Shown here in pieces: positions 1 through 8,561 of a stretch of 64,000 nt of DNA. Below the pieces are notes generated by a model. The model made no database searches. It was not told the DNA's origin and saw only the letters and a program-made list of their open reading frames with translations. The stretch is taken from assembly GCF_017573505.1 (NCBI RefSeq), contig NZ_JAGEOJ010000004.1:310001-374000 (forward strand), given 5' to 3'. Position 1 is the stretch's first letter. Each line of letters begins with the position of its first letter. The position numbers were made by a program, and so were the translations under genes. Origin of the DNA: Actinomadura barringtoniae (GTDB taxonomy: Bacteria > Actinomycetota > Actinomycetes > Streptosporangiales > Streptosporangiaceae).

Positions 1-141
1 GTCGCGCTTCGCCGCCGAGCTCGGCGCAGGCTCGGGCTCGGGCTCGGGCTCGGAAGGTTCCGTCTCGCCCGCGTCGGTGGCCAGGTCGGCGGGAGACAGC
101 TCGTAGACGATCGATGAAGACCGCGAGACTTCGTCGCTCAT
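1..141 (-). CDS. Partial Mce-associated protein, N-terminal 47 residues
   Basis: This reading frame starts with ATG at 141 and runs off the left edge without a stop. Its start overlaps the stop of mceF by four bases (ATGA), so translation is probably coupled. The visible part is acidic and proline-rich, with four Glu-Pro repeats followed by an Ala/Ser stretch, and looks like a disordered cytoplasmic tail. Actinobacterial mce operons commonly end with Mce-associated (Mas) proteins that have such a tail before a membrane segment. The assignment rests on position and composition only, because the diagnostic part lies outside the window. Confidence 0.55.
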   Translation of the reverse strand, partial: MSDEVSRSSSIVYELSPADLATDAGETEPSEPEPEPEPAPSSAAKRD

Positions 142-1427
142 TTGCTTCTCCTCTTCAGGCGCCAGGCCGGTCCGAACGCCCGCACGGCGACGGCGATCAG
201 GATCAGGGTCGCTATGAGGGGCGGCAGGTAGACCAGCCAGGCCAGGGGGTCGTGGCGCGAGTCGCCGGCGGTGCTGTGCGCGGAGACGTCGGTGGCGGGG
301 GCGGGTGTCTGCGCCGTTCCGGTCCCCTTCGCACGCTCGGCCAGGTCTTTCTTGCCCATCGGCGGGATCTGCTGCTTGGGCAGCGTGACGCCGGGACACG
401 TCGGAATCGGCGGGATCTCGGGGAGCGGCTTCACGTTGCGGAACTCGACCGCGGTCTTCACTGGGGTGAAAGTCAGCAGGAACTTGAGGTTGAGGTTGGG
501 GTCTCCGTTGACGTAGGTGAGGACCCCGTTCATGGCGGCCGCCATCGGCGGCGCCCACCGCAGGCCTTCGGCGAGGGCGGTGACGTTGGCGTGGGACAGC
601 GCGGCGGGTAGTGCCGTGCCGAGGGAGGTCACCATGCACTGCGCGGCAGGCTGGGACTGTCGCAGAATCCGTGCCGAACGTGCCGCCAGGTCCGGCGCGT
701 GGTCGCGGATCGAGGCGAGCGAGTCGTCCACCTCCGCCAGCGACGCGGTGAGGTCGGCGGTACTGGAGATCCCGGTGCCGAGCGCGCCCCGGTGATCGGC
801 GAGGACCCGGGTCAGCGCGTTCAGGTTGGTGATCAGCCCGTCGAGCGTGGCGGTGTCGCGCGCGAAGGTACCGGCCAGCCGGGACGCGCCGTCCACGGTG
901 AGCCGGAGGGAGTCGCCGCGGCCGTCGAGGCCGAGCGCGAGCTCGCGGCTGAGGATGCGCAGGTTCTTCGGGTCGAGCCCGTTCAGCGCCCTGTTCACCG
1001 CCGCGAAGAGGTCGCCGTAGCTCTCGGGGACGCTCGTCCTGGCGACCGGGATGACGCTGCCGGGCCGCATCGGCGTGGCGGCGGCCTGCCCCGGGCCCGG
1101 CTCCAGCGCCACGTACGGCTCGCCGATCGCGGACTTCAGCGAGGCGGCGGCGGTGACGCCCTCCGGGATCCGCCTGCCCTTGTCGATGGCCAGGTCGACG
1201 GTCACCACCTTGCCGTCCAGCCGGACGGACCGGATCTTCCCGATCGCGACGCCGAGGTAGGTGACGTCGAAGCCGGGCTGCAGCCCGGGTGAGCTGGTGA
1301 ACTGCGCGGTGATCCGGTAGGGGCGGGAGAACGCGTCGACGCCGAGCACGTTGCGCAGCGCCCACGCCGAAAGGACCAGGCCGAGGAGCGCGAAGACGAT
1401 GAGGTTGACCTGGATGCGGCGGGTCAT
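138..1427 (-). CDS. mceF: MceF, Mce family lipid-transport protein
   Basis: Sixth Mce subunit of the operon, 429 residues. Mce proteins form a cell-envelope tunnel that delivers lipids or sterols to the YrbE permeases. An N-terminal membrane anchor (about residues 8-27) is followed by the MCE domain (about 36-113, with the typical Y-L-G-V-x-I-G-K-I turn) and a long helical region. The C-terminal 100 residues are proline-rich and then contain a second strong hydrophobic segment (about 393-418, WLVYLPPLIATL onwards) followed by a basic tail. A C-terminal membrane helix is not usual for MceF. The start overlaps the mceE stop by ATGA. Substrate is unknown; the oxygenase genes nearby suggest a polycyclic lipid. 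Confidence 0.9.
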   Translation of the reverse strand: MTRRIQVNLIVFALLGLVLSAWALRNVLGVDAFSRPYRITAQFTSSPGLQPGFDVTYLGVAIGKIRSVRLDGKVVTVDLAIDKGRRIPEGVTAAASLKSAIGEPYVALEPGPGQAAATPMRPGSVIPVARTSVPESYGDLFAAVNRALNGLDPKNLRILSRELALGLDGRGDSLRLTVDGASRLAGTFARDTATLDGLITNLNALTRVLADHRGALGTGISSTADLTASLAEVDDSLASIRDHAPDLAARSARILRQSQPAAQCMVTSLGTALPAALSHANVTALAEGLRWAPPMAAAMNGVLTYVNGDPNLNLKFLLTFTPVKTAVEFRNVKPLPEIPPIPTCPGVTLPKQQIPPMGKKDLAERAKGTGTAQTPAPATDVSAHSTAGDSRHDPLAWLVYLPPLIATLILIAVAVRAFGPAWRLKRRSK

Positions 1428-2443
1428 GGGCGGGGTCCGAGCATGCGCACGAGGTCGGCGAGCGAGGCGGGTGTGCGGTCGGCCTTCTTCCCTCCCGGGG
1501 AGTCGAACTCGATGACGGGATAGGTGAGCAGCTGACCGTTGTAGACCTGCCGCGGCATCCGCTGGACGAACTCCTGGACATGGGTGATCAGGTCACCGAG
1601 CCTGGTCCGGTCGGAGGCCAGCACCTCGAAGGTGGGGCCGATCTGCTGGATGATCTTGCGCAGGCTGTCGGTGCGGCCGACGAGGACGGTGTCGTTGACG
1701 GTCCTGGCGAGGCCGGACAGCGCGTGGACGGCGTCGAGGATCTTCTCGCGGTCGTCGGCCAGCAGCCTGGTCGTCTCGGCCAGCCTGCCGGGAAGCCGGT
1801 CCAGGGTCCGCTGGTGCGCGGCGAGGTCCTTGCCGATCTTGGCGAGGTCGTCGACGGCACCGGCGAGCTCCTCGCGGCGCCTGCCGAACGTCTGCATCAG
1901 CGTCCCGGCGTCGCCGATCATCGAGTGGAGCTGCGGGCCGCGGCCGCTGAACGCCTCGCCGGCGGTCCGGACGAGCCCGGGCACATCACCGCCCGCGAGC
2001 GCGCCGACCAAGGGCGTCGCGCGCCCGACGATGTCCTCGAAGCCGGGGGTGGTGGCGGTCTCGGTGATCTGAGCGTGGTCGGCGAGGAAGGGCCCCTGGT
2101 TCAGCTGCCTGCCGGGCGGCGGCTGCAACTGGACGTAGTTCTCGCCGAGCAGCGAGGTGACCGTGACCTTGGCGCTGGTCCCGGTGGGGATCCGCACGCC
2201 GTTCTTGATCGACATGGTCACCTGGGACCGGTAGGCGCCGCCGCTGCCGACAAGGGAGACCTTGCTGACCGAGCCCACGGCGACGTCCGCGATCTTCACG
2301 CTGTGCCCGGCGACCAGGTTCTGCACGTCGGCGAAGTCGGCGCTGATCTGGAGCGGGCCCTTCGGCGCGTGCAGCGTCTGGATCGAGCACCCGCCCAGGG
2401 ACCCGCAGAGAGCGAGCACCCCGGCGAGGCGGAAAGGTCTCAC
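1424..2443 (-). CDS. mceE: MceE, Mce family lipoprotein
   Basis: Fifth Mce subunit, 339 residues, starting with GTG at 2443 behind an AGGAG ribosome binding site that overlaps the mceD stop region. The N-terminus is a lipoprotein signal ending in L-G-G-C with lipidation expected on Cys19, as in LprK-type MceE proteins. The MCE domain spans about residues 32-110 (motif L-L-G-E-N-Y-V), followed by helical repeats. The protein would sit on the outer face of the membrane, attached by lipid, as part of the Mce complex. Confidence 0.9.
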   Translation of the reverse strand: MRPFRLAGVLALCGSLGGCSIQTLHAPKGPLQISADFADVQNLVAGHSVKIADVAVGSVSKVSLVGSGGAYRSQVTMSIKNGVRIPTGTSAKVTVTSLLGENYVQLQPPPGRQLNQGPFLADHAQITETATTPGFEDIVGRATPLVGALAGGDVPGLVRTAGEAFSGRGPQLHSMIGDAGTLMQTFGRRREELAGAVDDLAKIGKDLAAHQRTLDRLPGRLAETTRLLADDREKILDAVHALSGLARTVNDTVLVGRTDSLRKIIQQIGPTFEVLASDRTRLGDLITHVQEFVQRMPRQVYNGQLLTYPVIEFDSPGGKKADRTPASLADLVRMLGPRP

Positions 2444-2452
2444 GCTGTGCTC

Positions 2453-3502
2453 CTAGTGGCAGTTGGAGTAAGGGGGCGGGAGCGGGCAGGGCACCTTGTC
2501 GCTGGCCCTGGGCTCGCGGAGAAGCGCGGTCAGATAGGCCCGCGCGAAGTTGTCGAGCGTGACCCGCAGGTTGATCGCGTGCGTCTTCGGGTCGTAGGCG
2601 TTGACGAACTGGTAGCCGAGGCCGGGCAGCGACTTCAGCAGGCCGCCGACACTTTCGGCCCGGCCCTTCACGATCAGGGAGACCTGCGCCATCCGGGCCA
2701 GGTCGTCCGGCAGCGTCTCCTGGTGGATCTTGATGAGGACGTCGCCGCGCCGGACCAGGTCGGCGATCGAGGTCACCAGGGTCTGGATGTTCTTGCGCTC
2801 GCTCGCCAGCACCTGCGAGGCCTGGCCGAAGGAGTCCACCAGCGAGCCCAGGGTCTTCTCTCTGCCGCGGACGACCCCGGCCAGCCGGTTCAGGTCCTGG
2901 GCGACCTTGAGCAGTTGCCGGTCCTGTCCCGCGAGGTTGTTCACCAGCAGGCCCGCCTGCTCGAAGGCCTGGTTGAACGCGACGCCGTTGCCGTTGACGC
3001 TCGACGCGGCGTTGCCCAGCACGGTGTCGGCCTTGGCCGGATCAAGGCCGTCCAGGATCTTGCCGAACGACTTGAGCGCGTCGTTCACCTCGACGGGGAT
3101 CCGGGTCCGGTCCTGGTGCAGCACCGAGTCCGGTGCCAGCTTCGCCATGCCCGGCCGCCAGGCGGGCGAGAACGTCAGGGTGCGTTCGCCGATCAGGCTG
3201 AGCGGGACGATCGCCGCGGTCGCGTTCGCCGGGATGCGCACCTTCTCGTCGATCGACGCGACGACGCGGACCTCCCCGTTCAGCGGCGTGACCGAGTCGA
3301 CCTTGCCGACGTTCACGCCCATGACCTGGACCCTGGAGCCCGGGTAGAACGAGACCGCTCTCGCGAAGTAGGCCGTGATCCGGTATCTCGGAGACGCGGA
3401 CAGCGGGCCCGGCACGACCGAGCATCCGCCGAGGGCGAGCACCAGCAGGCCCGTGACCCCGGCGGCGAGCAGGCGCAGGCGGGAGCGCCGCGGCGACATC
3501 AT
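2453..3502 (-). CDS. mceD: MceD, Mce family protein with lipoprotein signal
   Basis: Fourth Mce subunit, 349 residues. ATG at 3502 overlaps the mceC stop (ATGA); a second ATG follows directly. The first 27 residues form a lipoprotein signal with A-L-G-G-C and a lipidation Cys at 27. In the Mycobacterium mce1 operon the lipoprotein is MceE, so having MceD lipidated as well is notable. The MCE domain is at about residues 38-115. The C-terminus ends in a short Pro/Cys tail (K-V-P-C-P-L-P-P-P). It belongs to the same translationally coupled chain as its neighbours. Confidence 0.88.
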   Translation of the reverse strand: MMSPRRSRLRLLAAGVTGLLVLALGGCSVVPGPLSASPRYRITAYFARAVSFYPGSRVQVMGVNVGKVDSVTPLNGEVRVVASIDEKVRIPANATAAIVPLSLIGERTLTFSPAWRPGMAKLAPDSVLHQDRTRIPVEVNDALKSFGKILDGLDPAKADTVLGNAASSVNGNGVAFNQAFEQAGLLVNNLAGQDRQLLKVAQDLNRLAGVVRGREKTLGSLVDSFGQASQVLASERKNIQTLVTSIADLVRRGDVLIKIHQETLPDDLARMAQVSLIVKGRAESVGGLLKSLPGLGYQFVNAYDPKTHAINLRVTLDNFARAYLTALLREPRASDKVPCPLPPPYSNCH

Positions 3503-4566
3503 TCGACCTCCCCCGACGGGACCATGGGCCAGTTGGGCGGGTGGAAGTCGGGCTGCGGGCCGACGACGCCGGGCTGGACGGGGCCGAAGCCGACGAAGCC
3601 GCCCTCCATCCAGCGCCCCTCGCGGCTGCCGCTGCGGCTGAGCCCGTAGAACGCCGGCCCGAACCAGGCGAGGGCGGCGTTCATCGACGGCAGGTTGTCG
3701 CCAGTGAGGGTCTGCGCGGCGAGGTGGAAGTCGCTGAGCACGGTGTTCAGCTGCTTCTGGTGCTTGGACAGGACCTCGTCGAGGCTCTTGACGACCCGGC
3801 TGCCGCTGCCGAGCGCCGAGGCGACCTCGTCGCGGCGGTGGATCAGCTCCTTCAGCAGCGTGTCGGCGTACTCCAGCAGCTGCCCGAGCTGCCGGTCCTT
3901 GGAGGCCAGCGTGCCGGTGAGCTTGCCGCTGCTCGCGATGATGGCCGCGACCTGGGGGAACGACTCGTTCAGCGTCGCGCTGACCTTGCGCAGGTCCGAC
4001 AGCATCGTCGCGAGCTCCCGCTGCGAGGGCAGGCGGACCTTCGCGGCCGCGTCCAGCAGCCGGTCGACCGCCTTGGTGTCCAGGCCGCCCGCCAGGTTGG
4101 ACGCCGAGTCGAGCGCGCCGTTCAGGGTGTACGGGACGCTCGTGCGTTCCATCGGGATGCGCCGCCGTCCGGAGGGCAGCGATCCGAGGTAGGGCTGGGT
4201 GACGGGCCCCGACAGCTTGATGTACTGGCCTCCGAGCAGGTTGGACAGCCGGATGTCTGCGTGCATGCCCTGGCCGAGCCGGACGCCGCCGTCGACCTTC
4301 CAGGTGATGTCGACGTGCCCGTGCTCGAAGTCGGGCTTGATGCCGGTGACCTTGCCGACCTTGACGCCCGCGAGCTGCACCTCGCTCCCCCGCTGCAGGC
4401 CGCCGGTCGCGGTGAAGCTGCCGGTCACGCTGTAGCCGCCCTGGCCGATGCCGAGGTTGCCGTAGGCGTAGGTCGCGACGAGCAGCACCGCCAGGAGCGG
4501 GAGCGCGATCAGCGCGACGGCCTTCGGATCGCGGTCGCGGAAGGACTTGGAAAGAAACCGCTTCAC
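3499..4566 (-). CDS. mceC: MceC, Mce family protein
   Basis: Third Mce subunit, 355 residues. The start is the GTG at 4566, which overlaps the mceB stop as GTGA; the frame stays open further upstream, but that part has no Mce character and overlaps mceB. An N-terminal membrane anchor (about residues 12-32) is followed by the MCE domain (about 38-115, V-K-V-G-K-V-T-G turn and L-L-G-G-Q-Y) and a helical region. The tail after residue 310 is rich in Pro, Gly and Trp, as in other MceC/MceD proteins. Operon and role are as for the other subunits. Confidence 0.88.
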   Translation of the reverse strand: MKRFLSKSFRDRDPKAVALIALPLLAVLLVATYAYGNLGIGQGGYSVTGSFTATGGLQRGSEVQLAGVKVGKVTGIKPDFEHGHVDITWKVDGGVRLGQGMHADIRLSNLLGGQYIKLSGPVTQPYLGSLPSGRRRIPMERTSVPYTLNGALDSASNLAGGLDTKAVDRLLDAAAKVRLPSQRELATMLSDLRKVSATLNESFPQVAAIIASSGKLTGTLASKDRQLGQLLEYADTLLKELIHRRDEVASALGSGSRVVKSLDEVLSKHQKQLNTVLSDFHLAAQTLTGDNLPSMNAALAWFGPAFYGLSRSGSREGRWMEGGFVGFGPVQPGVVGPQPDFHPPNWPMVPSGEVE

Positions 4567-5690
4567 GACGAACTCCCTGGCTGGCTGCCGAGGAAGAGCA
4601 TCTGGACCATCGCCCGGAAGACCTGCTGCTGACCCGGTGTGAGCTTGGCCGCCTCCGCGCTGATCGCGGGGCCGCCGCCCGATCGCTTGCGCGGGTCCTG
4701 GGCGGGCGGGGGCGGCAGGTTCTCGGGGAAGGGGCACGTGTCGTCGTGGACGATGTTCATGCAGAGCGCGTTGCCGCGGACGAACTGGCCACCGTCCATG
4801 AGCGTGAGGAGTGCCTGCAGCGCCGTCGGCAGGCTCTTGATCATCTTGTCGAGCTCGGCCATCCGGCCGTGGGCGATCTCCATCACCTGGCTCGTGCCGT
4901 CGACCATCCGGCCGAGCTCGGGCGCCGAGCCGCCGAGCACCGCGTCGAGGTTGCCCGCGACGCTGCTGAGCCGCGAGGTCGCGGTCCCGAGGGCGGCGCG
5001 GTCCTGGGCGAAGACCTGGGTGAGGCTGGTCAGGTTGTCGACGGTCTGCGCGATCTGCCGGTCACGGGTCGCGAGGGCGCCGGTGACCGTGCGGTAGTCG
5101 GCGATCATCTGCCGGATCGTGCCGCTGCGCGTGCCGAGCACCCGCAGCAGCGCCGACAGGTTGGCCGTGATCTGGTTGATCTTGTCCTGGTTGCCGTCGA
5201 GCGCCACGGCGAACGACTGCAGGATCTTGTTGACCTCGTTCGGGTCGATGCCGCCGACCAGCGGGCCGAGGTCGTTGATGAGCGCCCCGAGGTCCACTGC
5301 CGAACGGGTCCGGGACAGTGTCTGCCCGCTCTTGGCCATCGTGCGGCTGGAGCCGGGCTCCAGGTAGATCTCGCGTTCGCCGATCAGGTCGCGCCAGCGG
5401 ACGGCCGCCGACGAGTCGTCGGGGATCTCCAGCGAGGACCGCACCTTCATGGAGACGACCGCCCGGCCGTCCACCACCTTGAGCGAGGTCACCCGGCCCA
5501 CCGGCGTCCCGGCGATCTTGACCCGGTCGCCCTCGCGGAGCCCGCTGACGTCGTCGAACGAGGCGCGCAGCGCCAGGCCCGACCCGAGGTCGGCGCCCAC
5601 GATGCGGAAGGCGAAGAAGGTCGTCAGCACGATCGAGACCAGGGCGAAGGCGAGGAATCTGCGCGCCGGGCGCGCCGGACGGGCGGCCAT
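4563..5690 (-). CDS. mceB: MceB, Mce family protein
   Basis: Second Mce subunit, 375 residues. The ATG at 5690 shares one base with the mceA stop (TGATG). One membrane anchor lies at about residues 10-30, then the MCE domain at about 36-115 with the L-I-G-E-R-E-I-Y-L motif typical of the beta-barrel ring. The C-terminal part contains two Cys residues (C-M-N-I and D-T-C-P-F-P) and a Pro-rich stretch. Its place between mceA and mceC and its length fit MceB. Confidence 0.9.
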   Translation of the reverse strand: MAARPARPARRFLAFALVSIVLTTFFAFRIVGADLGSGLALRASFDDVSGLREGDRVKIAGTPVGRVTSLKVVDGRAVVSMKVRSSLEIPDDSSAAVRWRDLIGEREIYLEPGSSRTMAKSGQTLSRTRSAVDLGALINDLGPLVGGIDPNEVNKILQSFAVALDGNQDKINQITANLSALLRVLGTRSGTIRQMIADYRTVTGALATRDRQIAQTVDNLTSLTQVFAQDRAALGTATSRLSSVAGNLDAVLGGSAPELGRMVDGTSQVMEIAHGRMAELDKMIKSLPTALQALLTLMDGGQFVRGNALCMNIVHDDTCPFPENLPPPPAQDPRKRSGGGPAISAEAAKLTPGQQQVFRAMVQMLFLGSQPGSSS

Positions 5691-6757
5691 CAGTCGCCTC
5701 CCCTCTTGGTGCCGGTGGGAGGTTTCTGCGGGATCGCGGGCGGGATCGGTCCACAGATCCCGGGCAGCGTCTCGCAGAGCACCTCGTTCGGGTTGATGTG
5801 GATGGTCACGCGCGACAGCAGCGTCTTGTGCGGTCCGGGAGCGCGCGCGATGCCGGTCAGCTGGGTGAGAACGTTGCTGCTCCCGCTGATCAGGTCGGGG
5901 AAGTAGCCGCGGTAGGTGTGCAGGACGGTCGCCACCGGGCCGATCGAGTCGATGATCCGGCCGGGTGCGCGCGGGTCGACGCCGAGGATCTGGACGAGCG
6001 TGCGCGCCGATCCCGAGATCCCGTTCAGCATCGTCTCGAAGCGCGCCGGGTCGCCGGTCACCGAGGTGAGGACTGTGTCGAGGTCGGCGGTCATCGGTCC
6101 GATCTCGGCGCTGTGGTCGGCGACGGTGCCCGCCACCTTGCCGCCGTTGTCCAGGACGGCGCCGAGGTCGGCGCTGCGGCGCGCGCCCAGGCCGAGCAGC
6201 TTGGAGGAGTCGTCCATCAGCCGGGACATCTCCTGGCCGCGGCCGTCGATGCCGCCCAGCGCGGTCATGATGGTGGCGATGTCGCGCGGGTTGAGCGCGT
6301 CGAACAGGCGGGTCGTCGGCTCGGCGACGTCGGTGAGCTCCTGCGGGTCCTGGGTCTTGGCGATGGTGCCGCCGTCGGCCAGGTAGGGGCCGGTGCCCTC
6401 GCCCTGGCCGGGCCGCAGGTCGATGTACTTGGGCCCGAACACCGACAGCGGGACCACGGCCGCCTCGGTGCTGGCGGGAGCGCGCACGCCGTGGTCCAGC
6501 CGGATCGTGACCTGGGCGCGGCCGTCGGCGGTGAGCCGGACCGACGCGACGCCGCCGACCTTGACGCCGCGGATCTTGACGTCGGAACGGGTGTCCAGCC
6601 CCTCGCCCGCGCGGCCGAACGTGGCCCGCAGGTAGTGGGCGCCCGGGTGGGTCTCCCGGGCGGCGACGAAGGACGCCACCAGGCAGGCGCCGATGACGGT
6701 GGCCCCCACGGCTCCGAACCGGAGCCGGGTGCGCGGCGTGAGGTCGGTGGTCTTCAT
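5690..6757 (-). CDS. mceA: MceA, Mce family protein
   Basis: First Mce subunit, 355 residues, starting with ATG at 6757 in a four-base overlap with the yrbEB stop. The anchor helix is at about residues 13-33 and the MCE domain at about 40-118 (V-K-I-R-G-V-K-V-G-G turn; F-G-P-K-Y-I-D-L). The tail has a short Cys pair (L-C-E-T-L-P-G-I-C) before a Pro/Lys-rich end. Direct coupling to the permease genes is the standard yrbEAB-mceABCDEF layout. Confidence 0.9.
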   Translation of the reverse strand: MKTTDLTPRTRLRFGAVGATVIGACLVASFVAARETHPGAHYLRATFGRAGEGLDTRSDVKIRGVKVGGVASVRLTADGRAQVTIRLDHGVRAPASTEAAVVPLSVFGPKYIDLRPGQGEGTGPYLADGGTIAKTQDPQELTDVAEPTTRLFDALNPRDIATIMTALGGIDGRGQEMSRLMDDSSKLLGLGARRSADLGAVLDNGGKVAGTVADHSAEIGPMTADLDTVLTSVTGDPARFETMLNGISGSARTLVQILGVDPRAPGRIIDSIGPVATVLHTYRGYFPDLISGSSNVLTQLTGIARAPGPHKTLLSRVTIHINPNEVLCETLPGICGPIPPAIPQKPPTGTKRGGD

Positions 6758-7605
6758 CCGGTGAGGCTCACCGTCCCGCCGTGCCCCCAGAAGATGTAGG
6801 ACAGCAGCAGATTGACCATGATGATCGTCACCATCGACTCGCGGATGGCCTGGCCGGTCGCCAGGCCGACGCCGACGGGCCCGCCCGTGGCGTTGAAGCC
6901 GCGGTAGCAGTGGATGATCACGATGATCACCGTGAACACCACCACCTTGATGACGCTGTAGAGGACGTCGATCGGCGGCAGGTAGAGGTGGAAGTAGTAG
7001 TCGTAGATCCCCGACGAGATGCCGAAGAAGCCGACCGAGATCAGCCGGGTGGCGAAGAAGCTGGCGAACAGCGCGAGCAGGTAGAGCGGGACCAGCGCGA
7101 TGAGCGTCGCGGCGATCCGGGTGCAGACCAGGTAGGCGAGCGAGTTGATGCCCATCACCTCGAGCGCGTCGATCTCCTCGGAGATCCGCATCGCCCCGAG
7201 CTCGGCGGTGAACGAGGCGCCGAGCTGGAAGATCAGGGCCACCCCGGCGATGATCGGGGTCACCTCGCGCACGTTGGCGTAGCTGGCGATGATCCCGGCG
7301 AGCGACTGCACGCCGACCCGCTGCAGCCCGGGGATCGCCTGCAGCCCGACGGTCGTGCCGGTGAAGAACGACATGAAGAACACGACCGTCACCATGCCGA
7401 GGCCGAGCACGACCGCCCCGACGCCGGCGATGATGTCGCTGACCTGCCGGAAGACGGCCTTCAGATGCCTGCCGCGCATGATGTCGAAGACGAGGTGGTG
7501 GAAGACCATCCCGGCGAAGACGCAGAACTCCACGAACTGGGGGCTGCGCGCCGGCCGGCCCCGGTTCAGGACGACCATGACGCGGTGCGGGACGACGGGG
7601 TTCAT
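6754..7605 (-). CDS. yrbEB: YrbE-type (MlaE family) permease B
   Basis: Second permease subunit of the Mce importer, 283 residues, MlaE family. The true start is the ATG at 7605, which shares one base with the yrbEA stop (TGATG); the open frame upstream of it is non-coding in that phase. About five membrane segments are visible, and the family signature A-M-R-I-S-E-E-I-D-A-L-E-V-M-G-I lies in the middle, where MlaE proteins contact the ATPase. The ATPase (MceG/Mkl) is normally encoded elsewhere and is not seen here. Confidence 0.92.
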   Translation of the reverse strand: MNPVVPHRVMVVLNRGRPARSPQFVEFCVFAGMVFHHLVFDIMRGRHLKAVFRQVSDIIAGVGAVVLGLGMVTVVFFMSFFTGTTVGLQAIPGLQRVGVQSLAGIIASYANVREVTPIIAGVALIFQLGASFTAELGAMRISEEIDALEVMGINSLAYLVCTRIAATLIALVPLYLLALFASFFATRLISVGFFGISSGIYDYYFHLYLPPIDVLYSVIKVVVFTVIIVIIHCYRGFNATGGPVGVGLATGQAIRESMVTIIMVNLLLSYIFWGHGGTVSLTG

Positions 7606-8453
7606 CAGATCCTCGGGGGGAAGAGGCTGTAGGCCAGCGTGGAGATCACGTAGTTGGCGGCGAAGACGAGCATCGCGCCGATCACCGCCGCCTCGTTGAC
7701 CGCCCGCCCGACGCCGCTCGGGCCAAGGCGGCAGGTCATCCCCTTCCAGCAGGAGACCGAGGCCGCGATCAGCCCGAACACCCACGCCTTGAACAGCGTG
7801 ATGAGCAGGTCGGACAGGTGCAGCAGCGAGGTCGCCCCGTCGAAGTAGGAGCCGGGCGTGACGCCCTCCCGGACGACGTTGAAGAAGAAGCCGCCCACCA
7901 CGCCCGCGAGGATGATGAGCGAGCACAGCAGCGCGCCGACGGTGGCGGCGGCCCACAGCCGCGGCGTCACCAGCCGGTGCACCGGGTTGATCCCCATGAC
8001 CTCCAGCGCGTCCAGCTCGTCGCGGATCCGCCGCGAGCCGATGTCGGAGGTGATCGCCGACCCGCCGGCACCGGAGATCAGCAGCGCCGCGGCGACCGGC
8101 GCGACCTGCGTCACCAGCGCTTGGACGACCGTCGCGCCGGTGCCGGCCTCGGCACCGAGCTGCCGGACGATCTGGCCCACCTGCAGCGCGATCGTGCCGC
8201 CGAGCGGCAGCGCGATGAGCATCACCGGCAGCGTGGTGACCCGCGCGATGAACCAGCACTGCTCCAGGTACTCGCCCCACCAGCGGCGGATCGCCCAGGT
8301 CTTGCGCAGGCCCTCCAGCGAGATGGCTATGAGCGTGCCGGCCTGTTCGAGCCAGCGCAGAACGATCCCGCGCAGGTGCCCGGCGATCGGCCCGGCGATG
8401 GGCACCGCGGCGCGGCGGCGCCGGTGTGCGGAGGCTGTGTGGGCAGTGCTCAT
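7605..8453 (-). CDS. yrbEA: YrbE-type (MlaE family) permease A
   Basis: First permease subunit of the Mce importer, 282 residues. The N-terminal 30 residues are Arg-rich and cytoplasmic; an interfacial helix and about five membrane helices follow. The coupling-helix signature R-R-I-R-D-E-L-D-A-L-E-V-M-G-I-N-P is intact. A GGAG ribosome binding site precedes ATG 8453. The 108 bp between this gene and the upstream SDR contain no other gene, so the transporter may be read through from the P450/SDR promoter. Confidence 0.92.
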   Translation of the reverse strand: MSTAHTASAHRRRRAAVPIAGPIAGHLRGIVLRWLEQAGTLIAISLEGLRKTWAIRRWWGEYLEQCWFIARVTTLPVMLIALPLGGTIALQVGQIVRQLGAEAGTGATVVQALVTQVAPVAAALLISGAGGSAITSDIGSRRIRDELDALEVMGINPVHRLVTPRLWAAATVGALLCSLIILAGVVGGFFFNVVREGVTPGSYFDGATSLLHLSDLLITLFKAWVFGLIAASVSCWKGMTCRLGPSGVGRAVNEAAVIGAMLVFAANYVISTLAYSLFPPRI

Positions 8454-8488
8454 GAGCGCACTCCGGAGGGAGGGGGTGGGTGAGCCTG

Positions 8489-8506
8489 CCGGACAGGCGC
8501 GTCCGG
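8489..8506. other. Small inverted repeat in the SDR-yrbEA gap
   Basis: Perfect 6-bp arms CCGGAC/GTCCGG around a 6-base loop, in the only gap above 30 bp inside the P450-SDR-yrbE-mce run. It lacks a U-tract. It could attenuate transcription into the transporter genes, or it may be chance in GC-rich DNA. Nothing else is recognisable in 8454-8561. Confidence 0.3.
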
Positions 8507-8561
8507 GAGTGTCAGGTGCCGCCGGGGCCGCCCGCGCTCGGACGGCCCGCGGCGGAGGGCG

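Noticed and set aside
33..52. GGGCTC tandem repeat at the left edge
   Set aside because: It codes for the Glu-Pro repeat of the partial Mce-associated protein and needs no other explanation.
1580..3649. 689-codon open frame opposite the mce genes, and many similar long frames elsewhere
   Set aside because: They are antisense shadows of GC-rich genes with Arg/Gly/Asp-rich, low-complexity translations and no domain; the opposite strand holds a clear gene in each case.
7606..8280. Long N-terminal extension of the second YrbE permease
   Set aside because: The extension is out of frame with yrbEA, which is the real gene there; ATG 7605 gives the normal family length and a TGATG junction.
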